Positions 52,098 to 61,630 of a DNA stretch of 64,000 nt are shown here, piece by piece. The translations under genes and the position numbers were made by a program. Under the pieces are notes generated by a model. It was not told the origin of the DNA. It saw only the letters and a program-made list of their open reading frames with translations, and did no database searches. This DNA comes from Bacteroidota bacterium (GTDB taxonomy: Bacteria > Bacteroidota > Bacteroidia > Bacteroidales > Lentimicrobiaceae): assembly GCA_023434665.1 (NCBI GenBank), contig JAEYSM010000086.1:1-64000 (forward strand), in the 5' to 3' direction. Positions within the stretch are counted from its first letter, which is position 1, and each line of letters begins with the position of its first letter.

Positions 52098-53084
52098 TCA
52101 CTCGGTCATTTTAATTGAGAAGCTCATTTTTTCAATTATGCGGTAAGCAAGGTCGAGTGCCTGATATCCATCATTTATTGTTACAGGAGGGATGCCATTG
52201 GTAATAATAGCCTGTGCAAAGCTCTCTAATTCAGATAGTATTGCATTTGATGGGATAATATCCGGCTTTTCTATTAAAATCTGTTTTGGTTTCTTTCCCA
52301 TGCCCATATCCAGAACCATGGCAAAAGGGTCCTCATTATCGATATTCTCAGTCATCCTTATTATCTCAGCTTTCTTTTCAAGGAAATCTACAGAAATGTA
52401 AGCATCGCGTTGGAAAAAGCGACTTTTTCGCATATTTTTCATTGAGATCCTGCTGGCTGTAAGATTGGCTACACAACCATTGTCAAATTCAATTCTGGCG
52501 TTAGCAATGTCAGGGGTGTCGCTTACAACAGCAACACCGCTAGCACTTATTTTATGAATACCTGACTTAACAACACTCAATACAATATCGAGGTCGTGAA
52601 TCATCAAATCGAGAATGACAGGTACGTCAGTGCCTCTGGGATTAAATTGTGCAAGTCGGTGCGTTTCAATAAATAAGGGTTGATGTATAAATTTTGATGC
52701 AGAAATAAACGCAGGATTGAAACGTTCAACATGTCCCACTTGTACCTTGACATTAGCTTCCTCTGCAATTCTGATTAATTCAAGAGCCTCAGCAGGAGTT
52801 GTTACAATAGGCTTTTCAATAAAAACATGCTTAAATTTTCGTAAAGCGCTATTTGCAATTTCGAAATGTGAAAGAGTAGGAGTCACAATGTCAACAACAT
52901 CCACTTGGTTTACAAGATCATCTAATTGAGCAAATGCCTGAACACCATATTCATCAGCGACTTTATGAGAATTTATAGGATCAGAATCGAAAAAACCTAC
53001 AAGATTGTATTTTGTTATTTGTTTGATGCATTTTATATGGATTTTTCCAAGATGACCAGCTCCGACAACTCCTATTTTAAGCAT
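52098..53084 (-). CDS. Gfo/Idh/MocA family oxidoreductase
   Basis: 328 residues. N-terminal Rossmann domain with IGVVGAGHLGKIH, DSDPINSH and the EKP motif (HVFIEKPIVTTP, about 90-101); the C-terminal alpha/beta half has the usual IHDLDIVLSV region. Members oxidise or reduce sugars and sugar nucleotides with NAD(P). Proximity to the sugar transferase suggests a role in a surface sugar, but there is no direct proof. Its promoter overlaps the start of the divergent pcm gene. Confidence 0.88.
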   Translation of the reverse strand: MLKIGVVGAGHLGKIHIKCIKQITKYNLVGFFDSDPINSHKVADEYGVQAFAQLDDLVNQVDVVDIVTPTLSHFEIANSALRKFKHVFIEKPIVTTPAEALELIRIAEEANVKVQVGHVERFNPAFISASKFIHQPLFIETHRLAQFNPRGTDVPVILDLMIHDLDIVLSVVKSGIHKISASGVAVVSDTPDIANARIEFDNGCVANLTASRISMKNMRKSRFFQRDAYISVDFLEKKAEIIRMTENIDNEDPFAMVLDMGMGKKPKQILIEKPDIIPSNAILSELESFAQAIITNGIPPVTINDGYQALDLAYRIIEKMSFSIKMTE

Positions 53085-53140
53085 ATCAAGTGATTTAGTT
53101 TGTTATGTTTTTCAACAGGGCGAAATTAGTAATTTAGCGG

Positions 53141-53173
53141 CAAAAATAACCGACTTTTACAAATGACTTCAAA
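53141..53173 (-). promoter_or_regulatory. Promoter of the Gfo/Idh/MocA gene
   Basis: Minus strand TTTG (53173-53170), 21-base spacer, TATTTTTG (53148-53141): good matches at both positions. The -33 element lies inside the pcm coding start. Confidence 0.6.
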
Positions 53174-53819
53174 TCTTGTCGATACATTCAGGCATAAAGG
53201 GTTGCGGAAGAAGCTAATGGACACTATTAAGCTTAAAGGAATCAGGGATGAACGTGTCCTCAAAGCAGTCGAAAAGTTACCACGGCATTTCTTTTTTGAT
53301 TCTGGATTTCTTGAGTATGCCTATGAAGACAAGGCATTCCCTATAGGAGAGGGCCAGACAATATCACAACCATATACAGTTGCTTTTCAGACAGAACTTC
53401 TTGAATTAAGAAAAGGTGACAAGGTTTTGGAAGTAGGAACAGGATCCGGTTATCAGGCTGCAATCCTGTTTGAAATGGGAGCAAAGGTTTTTTCAATAGA
53501 ACGTCAAAAGAATCTGTACAATAAAGCAAAAGACCTCTTGCCTAAAATAGGATGTATTGTAAAGGTTCATTTTGGTGATGGTTATAAAGGTTGGCCTGCA
53601 TTTGCTCCTTTCGATAGAATTATAGTCACTGCTGGAGCACCATTCATTCCCCAACCCTTGATAGATCAGTTGAAACCTGAGGGACGCCTGGTTATTCCTG
53701 TGGATGAAAATGATTATCAGGTGATGACTCTGGTTGTTAAGAAGGCTGATGGATCGGTAGATATTTCACAGCATGGAACTTTTAGGTTTGTTCCATTACT
53801 TGGTGATAAAAATCATTAA
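53163..53819 (+). CDS. pcm: Protein-L-isoaspartate O-methyltransferase
   Basis: 218 residues. The PCMT signature GEGQTISQPYTVAFQTELL (about 60-78) precedes the SAM-binding loop VLEVGTGSGYQAAIL; later FDRIIVTAGAPFIPQPL is as in the family. It methylates isoaspartyl residues in damaged proteins to start their repair. The start ATG at 53163 is well placed. It is a monocistronic gene, divergent from the oxidoreductase gene. Confidence 0.96.
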   Translation: MTSNLVDTFRHKGLRKKLMDTIKLKGIRDERVLKAVEKLPRHFFFDSGFLEYAYEDKAFPIGEGQTISQPYTVAFQTELLELRKGDKVLEVGTGSGYQAAILFEMGAKVFSIERQKNLYNKAKDLLPKIGCIVKVHFGDGYKGWPAFAPFDRIIVTAGAPFIPQPLIDQLKPEGRLVIPVDENDYQVMTLVVKKADGSVDISQHGTFRFVPLLGDKNH

Positions 53820-53993
53820 TTACATAGATTAGATTGTCTACCATCACTTATCCGTTTCATATTTTATGTTACCGGTTTAAGAATTCATCTTGCTAGCTGG
53901 ATTCTATTAGCATCCGTTGATACCTATTCATCAAACATTTATAGCCAGAGGTTGTTATTGCAGCAAGAAATTGATGCTAAAAAGTAACAACAC

Positions 53994-55151
53994 ATGCCTC
54001 ATTATCATACATTAGGAAGCATACCACAGAAACGTCATACTCAGTTTTGGAAAGATGATGGAACCTTGTATTCAGAGCAACTTGTTTCAACTGAGGGATT
54101 TTCAGATGTTTATTCCATCACATACCATAATTACCCTCCAACTGGTGTGTTGACTGTGGATGAACCAATTAATGTGAAGCCAGAAGTAGCTATTAAAAAC
54201 AATATGAAGCACCGAAGCTTTTTAGGTTTCAAAGTAGTTCCCGAGCAAGATTATCTAAAAAGCAGAGTTCCGGTCCTGGTTAATAATGATCTTTATATTT
54301 CGCTTGCTTCTCCTAAAAAGGGCACAATGGATTATTTTTTCAAAAATAGTCAGGCAGCCGAAATGATATTTGTGCACGAGGGATCAGGTATTTTGCATAG
54401 TATGTATGGGCAAATTCCATTCAAATATGGTGACCATCTTATTATCCCTAGAGGGATAATTTATAAGATCGAATTCGAAACAGAAAACAATCGATTGTTT
54501 ATTGTTGAATCCTTTTCACATATCAGATTTCCAAGAAAATACGTCAATAAATATGGTCAATTAGAAGAACATTCTCCTTATTGTGAAAGAGACATCAGAA
54601 AGCCACAAAACCTTGAAACTCATGATGAAAAAGGCGATTTTTTGGTATATATAAGAAAGGATGATGAGATATTCCCCTATCATTACGCAAGTCACCCTTT
54701 TGATGTGGTTGGTTGGGATGGATTCCATTATCCATATGCACTCTCAATTCATGATTTTGAACCAATAACCGGTCGTATACATCAGCCTCCTCCAGTGCAT
54801 CAGAGTTTTGAAGCGAATAATTTTGTGATTTGTGCATTTGTCCCTCGTATGTACGATTATCATCCTTTGTCTATCCCTGTCCCTTATAACCATAGTAATG
54901 TAGATTCAGATGAGGTACTTTATTATGTGGATGGAGATTTTATGAGTCGTAAACATGTTGAAAGAGGTCAGATAACGTTGCATCCCATAGGGATACCTCA
55001 TGGACCTCATCCGGGAACTGTTGAAAAGAGTCTGGGCCAGAAGGAAACGAAAGAACTAGCAGTGATGGTTGATACATTCAAACCTTTATGGATCACTCAG
55101 CAAGCTCTTGGGCTTGAAGACCCTGGTTATCATAAATCTTGGGTTGAATAG
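53994..55151 (+). CDS. hmgA: Homogentisate 1,2-dioxygenase
   Basis: 385 residues, bicupin architecture. The N-terminal half has FVHEGSGILHSMYGQIPFKYGDHLIIPRG; the C-terminal half has HQSFEANNFVICAFVPRM and a metal-site region with H300 (NHSNVDSDEVLYY), E307 and H336 (PIGIPHGPHPG) as likely Fe(II) ligands. It is shorter than the human enzyme and its ligand spacing is slightly different, as in Bacteroidota members. It opens homogentisate with O2 to maleylacetoacetate. It is the first gene of the hmgA-hppD-fahA unit; the 174 bases upstream hold no clear promoter. Confidence 0.85.
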   Translation: MPHYHTLGSIPQKRHTQFWKDDGTLYSEQLVSTEGFSDVYSITYHNYPPTGVLTVDEPINVKPEVAIKNNMKHRSFLGFKVVPEQDYLKSRVPVLVNNDLYISLASPKKGTMDYFFKNSQAAEMIFVHEGSGILHSMYGQIPFKYGDHLIIPRGIIYKIEFETENNRLFIVESFSHIRFPRKYVNKYGQLEEHSPYCERDIRKPQNLETHDEKGDFLVYIRKDDEIFPYHYASHPFDVVGWDGFHYPYALSIHDFEPITGRIHQPPPVHQSFEANNFVICAFVPRMYDYHPLSIPVPYNHSNVDSDEVLYYVDGDFMSRKHVERGQITLHPIGIPHGPHPGTVEKSLGQKETKELAVMVDTFKPLWITQQALGLEDPGYHKSWVE

Positions 55152-55200
55152 ACTATTTAATGTATCAGAACAATTTTAAATTTCTTAAATAAGCAGAAGT

Positions 55201-56304
55201 ATGTCAGCAGATCAAGATTTTTTACCTTTAAATGGTACTGATTATATCGAATTTTGGGTAGGGAATTCCAAACAGGCCGCTTACTTTTATCAGATGGCCT
55301 TTGGTTTTCAACCTTTAGCCTATGCAGGCTTAGAAACAGGGCAAACCGACAGGACATCTTATGTTGTTAAACAAGGTAAAATCCGTCTGATGTTCACCTC
55401 TTCCCTTAAAGGAGAAAATGAAGTAAGCCGGCATGCTATGATGCATGGGGATGGCGTAAAAGCTATAGCTCTAATGGTGGATGATGCTAATAAAGCATGG
55501 AAGGAGACAACCTCAAGAGGTGCGGTTTCTTATATTCCACCTACCGAAACTAAAGATGAATTTGGGAAAGTGGTTACTTCTGGTATTAGAATTTATGGGG
55601 AGACTGTTCATCTCTTCATTGAAAGAAAGGATTATAAAGGTGCTTTTCTCCCGGGTTTTGCAAAATGGGAAACCCAAAATATATCTACACCCACTGGTTT
55701 AAGGTATATTGACCATATGGTTGGTAATGTAGGCTGGGGAGAAATGAATAAATGGGTTGATTTTTATGCAAATGTGATGGGGTTCAATCAACTGATAAGT
55801 TTTGATGATAAAGATATCTCAACAGAATATACCGCTTTGATGAGTAAAGTTATGTGTAATGGTAATGAGAGAATCAAGTTCCCAATTAATGAACCAGCCG
55901 AAGGATTGAAAAAATCTCAGGTAGAAGAGTACCTTGACTTCTATGGTACTAGTGGTGTTCAGCATATCGCAATGGAAACTGATGATATAATAGGAACTGT
56001 TGAAGATCTGAAATCAAGAGGCATTGAATTTCTAGAAGTTCCTAAAGGGTATTATGATTTTGTTACAGACAGGGTAGGAGAAATAGAAGAAGATCTGAAT
56101 AACTTAAGCAAACTCGGAATACTTATAGACAGAGATGAAGATGGATATTTGCTTCAAATTTTTACAAAACCTTTAGTTGACAGGCCAACTCTGTTTTTTG
56201 AAATAATTCAACGCAAAGGAGCAAGGTCATTTGGAAAGGGAAACTTTAAAGCTTTATTTGAAGCTATTGAATTGGAGCAAAGCAAAAGAGGTACATTAAA
56301 ATGA
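55201..56304 (+). CDS. hppD: 4-hydroxyphenylpyruvate dioxygenase
   Basis: 367 residues, two-domain vicinal oxygen chelate fold. The Fe(II) triad is H172 (YIDHMVGN), H255 (GVQHIAME) and E334 (LFFEIIQR). The family C-terminal motif FGKGNFKALFEAIE is kept. It converts 4-hydroxyphenylpyruvate to homogentisate with O2, the substrate of the preceding gene. It overlaps the fumarylacetoacetase gene by four bases (ATGA), so the two are coupled. Confidence 0.96.
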   Translation: MSADQDFLPLNGTDYIEFWVGNSKQAAYFYQMAFGFQPLAYAGLETGQTDRTSYVVKQGKIRLMFTSSLKGENEVSRHAMMHGDGVKAIALMVDDANKAWKETTSRGAVSYIPPTETKDEFGKVVTSGIRIYGETVHLFIERKDYKGAFLPGFAKWETQNISTPTGLRYIDHMVGNVGWGEMNKWVDFYANVMGFNQLISFDDKDISTEYTALMSKVMCNGNERIKFPINEPAEGLKKSQVEEYLDFYGTSGVQHIAMETDDIIGTVEDLKSRGIEFLEVPKGYYDFVTDRVGEIEEDLNNLSKLGILIDRDEDGYLLQIFTKPLVDRPTLFFEIIQRKGARSFGKGNFKALFEAIELEQSKRGTLK

Positions 56305-57593
56305 TCTCAAATATCTCGGGAGAAAAGACAAAAACTTGGCTCAAAATAGGTACAGATTGTGATTTCTCAATTGACAATATTCCTTTTGGGATTGCTTGCC
56401 TGACTGATGGCTCAACAGTAGCCGCTAGCCGTATTGGCGATTTTGTAATCAATCTTCACGCATTAAATAGGGATGGTTACTTTGATGACATAAATGCGCA
56501 CATGGATGGCATTATGTTGAATAATGCCCTAAATGAATTTATTGCATTAGGAAAGTCTGTGACAAACCGGGTAAGGAAGAAAATTCAGGTGCTTCTCAAA
56601 GAAGATGGTGAAGTAAATCAACATGACGAATTTGTGCGTAAATATCTCCTGCCCATCGAAACGGTAAAAATGCAGCTGCCGGTTAAGGTGAATGATTATA
56701 CTGACTTTTATTCCAGCCTTGAGCATGCAACTAATGTTGGAAGTCTGTTCAGGGATGCTTCTGATCCGTTGCCAAAAAACTGGAGACATCTACCTGTAGG
56801 TTATCATGGTCGAGCATCAACAATTGTTGTTTCTGGAACTAATATCCATCGACCCAAGGGACAAGTGTTACCTTTTGGTGAATCATTGCCAATTTTAACT
56901 CCTAGTAGGAAAATGGATTTTGAACTTGAATTGGCATTTATCACAAGTAAAACCACCACTCTTGGTACTTCCATCCCTGTTGATATGGCTGAAGAGTATA
57001 TTTTTGGTGTAGTTCTCTTTAATGATTTATCTGCCAGAGATTTTCAATCGTGGGAGTATGTTCCTTTAGGCCCTTTTCTTTCAAAGAACTTCGGATCGGT
57101 GATGTCGCCATGGATAATAACGATGGAAGCACTCGAACATTTCAGAACAGAGGGGCCCATCCAGAATCCAGAAGTATTGTCTTACTTAAAAACCAATAAG
57201 CCTGGTAATTTTGATGTAAATCTTGAAGCTTATATTCAACCAAAGGATAATTTAAAGACTTTGGTTAGTGCAACCAATTTTCGTTATATGTATTGGAGTA
57301 TGAGTCAACAACTTGCACATCATACTATTAACGGGTGCAGCATCAATGTAGGTGATTTGTACGCTTCAGGCACAATAAGCGGAAGTATACCTGGTTCATT
57401 CGGTTCACTTTTAGAACTAACTCAGAATGGGAAACATCCGATAAAAATTGGACCGGAAGAGAGAAGTTTCCTGGAAGACTATGATAAAGTGATTTTCAAG
57501 GCTTATTCAAAAAAAGGAAACATTCGTATAGGATTCGGGGAATGTGAAACTACCATACTGCCCACAAAATTAGAAAACTCATTTTCCTCTTGA
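56301..57593 (+). CDS. Fumarylacetoacetase
   Basis: 430 residues, similar to the mouse enzyme (about 420). The N-terminal SH3-like part has IDNIPFGI; the catalytic part has DYTDFYSSLEHATNVG, RPKGQ, FELELAFI and VVLFNDLSARDFQSWEYVPLGPFLSKNFG, the metal- and substrate-binding block. It splits fumarylacetoacetate into fumarate and acetoacetate, the final step of tyrosine degradation. Its 3' end overlaps the convergent hydroxylase gene by 15 bases. Confidence 0.95.
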   Translation: MISNISGEKTKTWLKIGTDCDFSIDNIPFGIACLTDGSTVAASRIGDFVINLHALNRDGYFDDINAHMDGIMLNNALNEFIALGKSVTNRVRKKIQVLLKEDGEVNQHDEFVRKYLLPIETVKMQLPVKVNDYTDFYSSLEHATNVGSLFRDASDPLPKNWRHLPVGYHGRASTIVVSGTNIHRPKGQVLPFGESLPILTPSRKMDFELELAFITSKTTTLGTSIPVDMAEEYIFGVVLFNDLSARDFQSWEYVPLGPFLSKNFGSVMSPWIITMEALEHFRTEGPIQNPEVLSYLKTNKPGNFDVNLEAYIQPKDNLKTLVSATNFRYMYWSMSQQLAHHTINGCSINVGDLYASGTISGSIPGSFGSLLELTQNGKHPIKIGPEERSFLEDYDKVIFKAYSKKGNIRIGFGECETTILPTKLENSFSS

Positions 57594-59351
57594 TGCAGCT
57601 TCACTAATAATCACTTCAGGGTTGATATTCTCTAATCCATCCGATATCACTTTTCCAATTTCAGGATAAGTATTTTTCAATGCATTCAAATGATTGTAAA
57701 GATCAATAGTTAATTCTTCAGAGTCTGAATTCTTTGCTGATAACTCGAGAATTTCAAGCATTAGCAACCATTCTTTTGGATATGATACTTTTATGGTGTT
57801 CCATATTTCATTTAAGGAAATTGAAATATCATTCCTGTTTTCTCTTAATTCCCTTACTTTTTGATAATAACCAAACAGAAGCTTGTCGCTTTCAGTATAA
57901 TTGATTTTATGAGTGGTTTCAGAAGGCTTTTTATAAGTTAATCCAAACGCTGAGGGATCTGCAGGGCCTGGGAATCCTGAAACAATCTCAGCTCCAATAG
58001 CCATATCATATCTTCCCCATTCGGGCTTAAAAAGTAACTCGTCGTGATAAGTCACTGTGCAGTTATTAAAGGTAAGTATAAGGGTCTTTTCGTCAATTCT
58101 CCTCCTGGTTTGATAAACGCCTGAAACTTTAATCCCACTCACAAATTCAAGCTCGGTTGGTCGGCTTTCAATAATTCCGATTTCTTCAAGCTCTGAATCA
58201 TTTAGAAGATAAAGTGGTTTTGCAGAATTAATCAGCGATCCTACCGGAGTGCCAAAGCCATCTTTATGAAAGATCTTACCATGACCCGGTAGTTCTTTAT
58301 TATCATAAGAAAGTGCTGTTTGTCCGGATGTTCTTAAATAGATGACCTTGTCATCTTCAATAAGGCAATTTTCAAAAGTACCTGATATTTCAAGTCCGGA
58401 GTCCAATACAAGACAGGCTGTGTTTTTAGATTTTTCAGCTTTTTCTACAGCACTAATACCTCCGGTGCGAAGAGCCATTTTATCAGCAAATTCATTCAGA
58501 ACGTCAGATAGATGCTTAAAATCTGGTGTTACAAATAAATGTGGTTGTTGTGTAGTTATGTCAAAATTATATTGAGCTGCTTCTATTGTATAAGGAATCT
58601 TCTTGACATGTTCCTTAAGGCAATTATAACTCTCACCAATGGATGACAACAAACCTGCACCATAAATTTTGGGTTTACGCAAATCTCCTATTAATCCATA
58701 TTCTACTGTCCACCAATGTAGATTTCGTATTAGGGCCATTTCAGAAGGTTCTCCCATGCTTGAACTGATATAATCCAAGTGCTTTACAGCTTTTTCGATC
58801 TCACTTCGTGAAGTATATGGATCGGCTTTAAGAATTGATAGATGTCTAACTGCTTCATAGAGTTCATAATCTCTTGCAGAAGAGAAGGCTTTAGAACCTA
58901 TTTTCCCAAAAAATTGAAGGTACTGTGAATATTCTTCATCTGCTATAATGGGTGCATGTCCTGCTGCTTCATGAATAATATCAGGAGCAGGAGTGTATTC
59001 AATTTGATCTATGGGCCGTATATCTGCAGCAATAACAAGAACTCTGTAGGCCTGAAATTCCATGAAAGCGGAAGGTGGAATAAACCCATCAACAGCAACT
59101 GCTGCCCATCCGATTTCTTTTAATATTCGGTTCATTCCGTACATATGCGGAATTTGATCAATGCTTATTCCGGTTTTGCTTAAACCATCTACATAAGAAC
59201 CGTGTGCCACTTTACTTAAAAACCTTACATTCTGACGCATGACATAACGCCATACAGCATGATCTCTGAATGTATATTCATTGTAGGGCTGTTCGATAAC
59301 CAGACTCATTAAATGAGAAGGAAGTTTATCAAGAACTTCGTTCATTTCCAT
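57579..59351 (-). CDS. Aromatic amino acid hydroxylase (phenylalanine 4-monooxygenase) with C-terminal extension
   Basis: 590 residues. The catalytic core occupies about 1-300: H127 and H132 in IIHEAAGHAP, and E217 in WWTVEYGL, match the iron ligands of phenylalanine hydroxylase. The remaining 290 residues (a strand-rich part, about 310-470, and a helical end) have no counterpart in the 260-300-residue bacterial enzymes, and no ACT domain is at the N-terminus. Relatives of this size are common in Bacteroidota. It probably turns phenylalanine into tyrosine with tetrahydrobiopterin and O2. Pterin recycling genes are not nearby. Confidence 0.88.
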   Translation of the reverse strand: MEMNEVLDKLPSHLMSLVIEQPYNEYTFRDHAVWRYVMRQNVRFLSKVAHGSYVDGLSKTGISIDQIPHMYGMNRILKEIGWAAVAVDGFIPPSAFMEFQAYRVLVIAADIRPIDQIEYTPAPDIIHEAAGHAPIIADEEYSQYLQFFGKIGSKAFSSARDYELYEAVRHLSILKADPYTSRSEIEKAVKHLDYISSSMGEPSEMALIRNLHWWTVEYGLIGDLRKPKIYGAGLLSSIGESYNCLKEHVKKIPYTIEAAQYNFDITTQQPHLFVTPDFKHLSDVLNEFADKMALRTGGISAVEKAEKSKNTACLVLDSGLEISGTFENCLIEDDKVIYLRTSGQTALSYDNKELPGHGKIFHKDGFGTPVGSLINSAKPLYLLNDSELEEIGIIESRPTELEFVSGIKVSGVYQTRRRIDEKTLILTFNNCTVTYHDELLFKPEWGRYDMAIGAEIVSGFPGPADPSAFGLTYKKPSETTHKINYTESDKLLFGYYQKVRELRENRNDISISLNEIWNTIKVSYPKEWLLMLEILELSAKNSDSEELTIDLYNHLNALKNTYPEIGKVISDGLENINPEVIISEAASRGK

Positions 59352-59394
59352 AGAGCGATGTATTACATTTGCTTAAAAATAACTCTCTATTACC

Positions 59395-60648
59395 TTGGAT
59401 AATAACATTAAAAGAAGAATTAAAGTTTATGCCGCGTTACCGGTTTTAAACGAGTTTAACAATATCTTTAAAATTATTGATGATCTGCTTTCTCAGGAGG
59501 ATGTTAATATGCACCTTGTGGTCTGCGTTAATCAACCTGACGAATGGTGGAATTTAGATAAAAGAATTTCTATTTGCCTGGAAAATCAAAAAACAATAGA
59601 GTATATCGCATCCATAGGTGATAAACGTATAACTTGTATAGATAAAAGTTCTAAAGGAAAGGGGTGGATAGGTAAAAAGCATGGTGTAGGTTTTGCAAGA
59701 AAGGTTGCAATGGATATGGCCAGCGAACTCGCAGATGAAGAAGATTTAATTATCACTGCTGATGCCGATACATTGTATAATCCCGGGTATGTTAAGGCGG
59801 TGCTCAATGCTTTTAATAAATACCCTGATTCCATTGGTTTTTCAGCCCCATATTATCATTTATTGACAGGTGATGAGATAACTGATAAGTGTATGCTCAG
59901 GTATGAGATTTATATGAGAAATTATGCCCTTAACATGTTGCTTATCGAAAATCCCTATGCCTTTTCTGCTATTGGTTCAGGGATGGCTTGTCGTGTAAAA
60001 ATTTATCGGAAAGTGCGGGGAATCACCCCTAAGATGAGTGGGGAGGATTTTTATTTCATTCAGAAATTAAGAAAAGCTGGGAAGATAATAGTTGATTGTG
60101 ATGAAATGATTTTCCCTGGTAGCAGATTTTCAGACAGGGTATACTTTGGGACAGGACCAGCAATGATTAAAGGTAGAGCCGGGGATTGGAGCAGTTACCC
60201 AATTTATAAACAAGATCAGTTTCTTGAGATAAAAGCTTCATTTGACAGATTTGGTGAGCTATTTAAACAAGATGTTACAACGCCCTTAGATACTTTTTTG
60301 CTTAATGATATAGGTAGTAATAGTGATGATGTTAGTAAAATATGGAATCCTCTTAGAGATAATTGTCAAAATGAAAAATCATTTATTAAAGCTGCTATTC
60401 AAAAAGTTGATGGTTTAAAGATTCTGCAATATTTGAAATCTTCGGAAATGAATTGTAAGGAAAGTAATGAGTTCAGACTGAAGGAATTCCTTTGTCGGAA
60501 CTTTAATCCAGGAGAGGAGATTATTGATGTTTTGGAAAGGCTTTTAGAAGTAGGCTTTATGCGATCAGAAGTAAAGGACTTAAACCTGATCAGAGATTTT
60601 ATGTTTGTAAATGAAAGGAAATTGCAAAAGCTATCAGGATCCGTTTAA
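59395..60648 (+). CDS. Glycosyltransferase family 2 protein
   Basis: 417 residues. GT-A fold: VYAALPVLNEFNNIFKIIDDLL at the start, DLIITADADTLYNPGY at about 118-133 with the DxD-type metal site, then AIGSGMACRVKIYRKVRGI and GEDFYFIQKL, the acceptor-side ED motif. The start is TTG 59395 (an in-frame stop lies at 59380-59382 and the first ATG would delete the fold's first strand). There is no membrane helix, so it acts in the cytoplasm. Sugar and acceptor are unknown. It ends 10 bases before miaA. Confidence 0.82.
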   Translation: MDNNIKRRIKVYAALPVLNEFNNIFKIIDDLLSQEDVNMHLVVCVNQPDEWWNLDKRISICLENQKTIEYIASIGDKRITCIDKSSKGKGWIGKKHGVGFARKVAMDMASELADEEDLIITADADTLYNPGYVKAVLNAFNKYPDSIGFSAPYYHLLTGDEITDKCMLRYEIYMRNYALNMLLIENPYAFSAIGSGMACRVKIYRKVRGITPKMSGEDFYFIQKLRKAGKIIVDCDEMIFPGSRFSDRVYFGTGPAMIKGRAGDWSSYPIYKQDQFLEIKASFDRFGELFKQDVTTPLDTFLLNDIGSNSDDVSKIWNPLRDNCQNEKSFIKAAIQKVDGLKILQYLKSSEMNCKESNEFRLKEFLCRNFNPGEEIIDVLERLLEVGFMRSEVKDLNLIRDFMFVNERKLQKLSGSV

Positions 60649-60658
60649 TATATTTTTA

Positions 60659-61630
60659 ATGAAACCAATAATTGTCATACTGGGACCCACTGCAACCGGA
60701 AAAACCAAACTTGCAGTTCATATAGCACAACACATTGGTGGAGAAATACTGTCGGCTGATTCCAGACAAGTTTATAAAGGAATGGATATTGGCACTGGAA
60801 AAGATTTAGCAGAATATAAGGGTGTGAATTATCATCTTATTGATATTCTTGAAGCAGGGCAGCAGTATAGCTTGTTCAATTATAAAAATGATTTTGAGAA
60901 GGCACTTGAGAAAATCAGACAAAAGGATAAATGGCCGGTTGTTTGCGGTGGCAGCGGTATGTATCTGGAAGTGGCTTTAGGTTTATATAATTTAAAGGAA
61001 GTTAAAGTGAATAATCACTTTAGAGAAAGAGCGGAGAAGCTTACAAATGAAGAGTTGATATCAGAACTTGAGAAACTCAAAAAGGTTCACAATAAAACAG
61101 ATTTTCTTGAAAGGGACAGATTGTTAAGGGCTCTTGAAATAGCACTTGAAGAAAATAGTTTATCCGCATCAAGTAGTCAACTCTTGATTAATAATATTAG
61201 TTCTGAAGGTGACAAATCATATCACCAACCGGAACATGTCACAGGTTATGATCAGCAGCCGAGGACTACGCTTATTTATGGAGTGGATGCATCAAGGCAA
61301 GAAATACGAGAGACGATAACAAAGAGGTTAAAGGATAGACTCAATGAAGGCCTTATTGAAGAAGTTAAAGTCCTTCATTCGAATGGCCTGAGTTATGAAT
61401 CACTGAAATATTACGGATTGGAGTACAAATATATTGCGATGTATCTTCTCAACGAGTTAGACTATAACCAGATGTTTGCATTGTTGAATACAGCGATACA
61501 TCAATTTGCAAAACGCCAAATGACTTGGTACAGAAGGATGGAGAAGAGAGGAATTAAAATAAAGTGGTTGCCTAATGACTCTGATGTATTTCTTTCTGTA
61601 ATCACTGAAGATATCAGAAGCTCCATTTAA
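60659..61630 (+). CDS. miaA: tRNA dimethylallyltransferase
   Basis: 323 residues from ATG 60659 (MKPIIVILGPTATGKTKL); an upstream ATG at 60611 would overlap the glycosyltransferase gene by 38 bases. P-loop GPTATGKT at 9-16, then SADSRQVYKGMDIGTGK and the DMAPP/tRNA-contacting region LKYYGLEYKYIAMYL, and the tail RQMTWYRR. It adds the isopentenyl group to A37 of tRNAs that read UNN codons. A stretch around 175-205 (SASSSQLLINN) is slightly longer than usual. It overlaps the convergent acyltransferase gene by four bases. Confidence 0.96.
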   Translation: MKPIIVILGPTATGKTKLAVHIAQHIGGEILSADSRQVYKGMDIGTGKDLAEYKGVNYHLIDILEAGQQYSLFNYKNDFEKALEKIRQKDKWPVVCGGSGMYLEVALGLYNLKEVKVNNHFRERAEKLTNEELISELEKLKKVHNKTDFLERDRLLRALEIALEENSLSASSSQLLINNISSEGDKSYHQPEHVTGYDQQPRTTLIYGVDASRQEIRETITKRLKDRLNEGLIEEVKVLHSNGLSYESLKYYGLEYKYIAMYLLNELDYNQMFALLNTAIHQFAKRQMTWYRRMEKRGIKIKWLPNDSDVFLSVITEDIRSSI

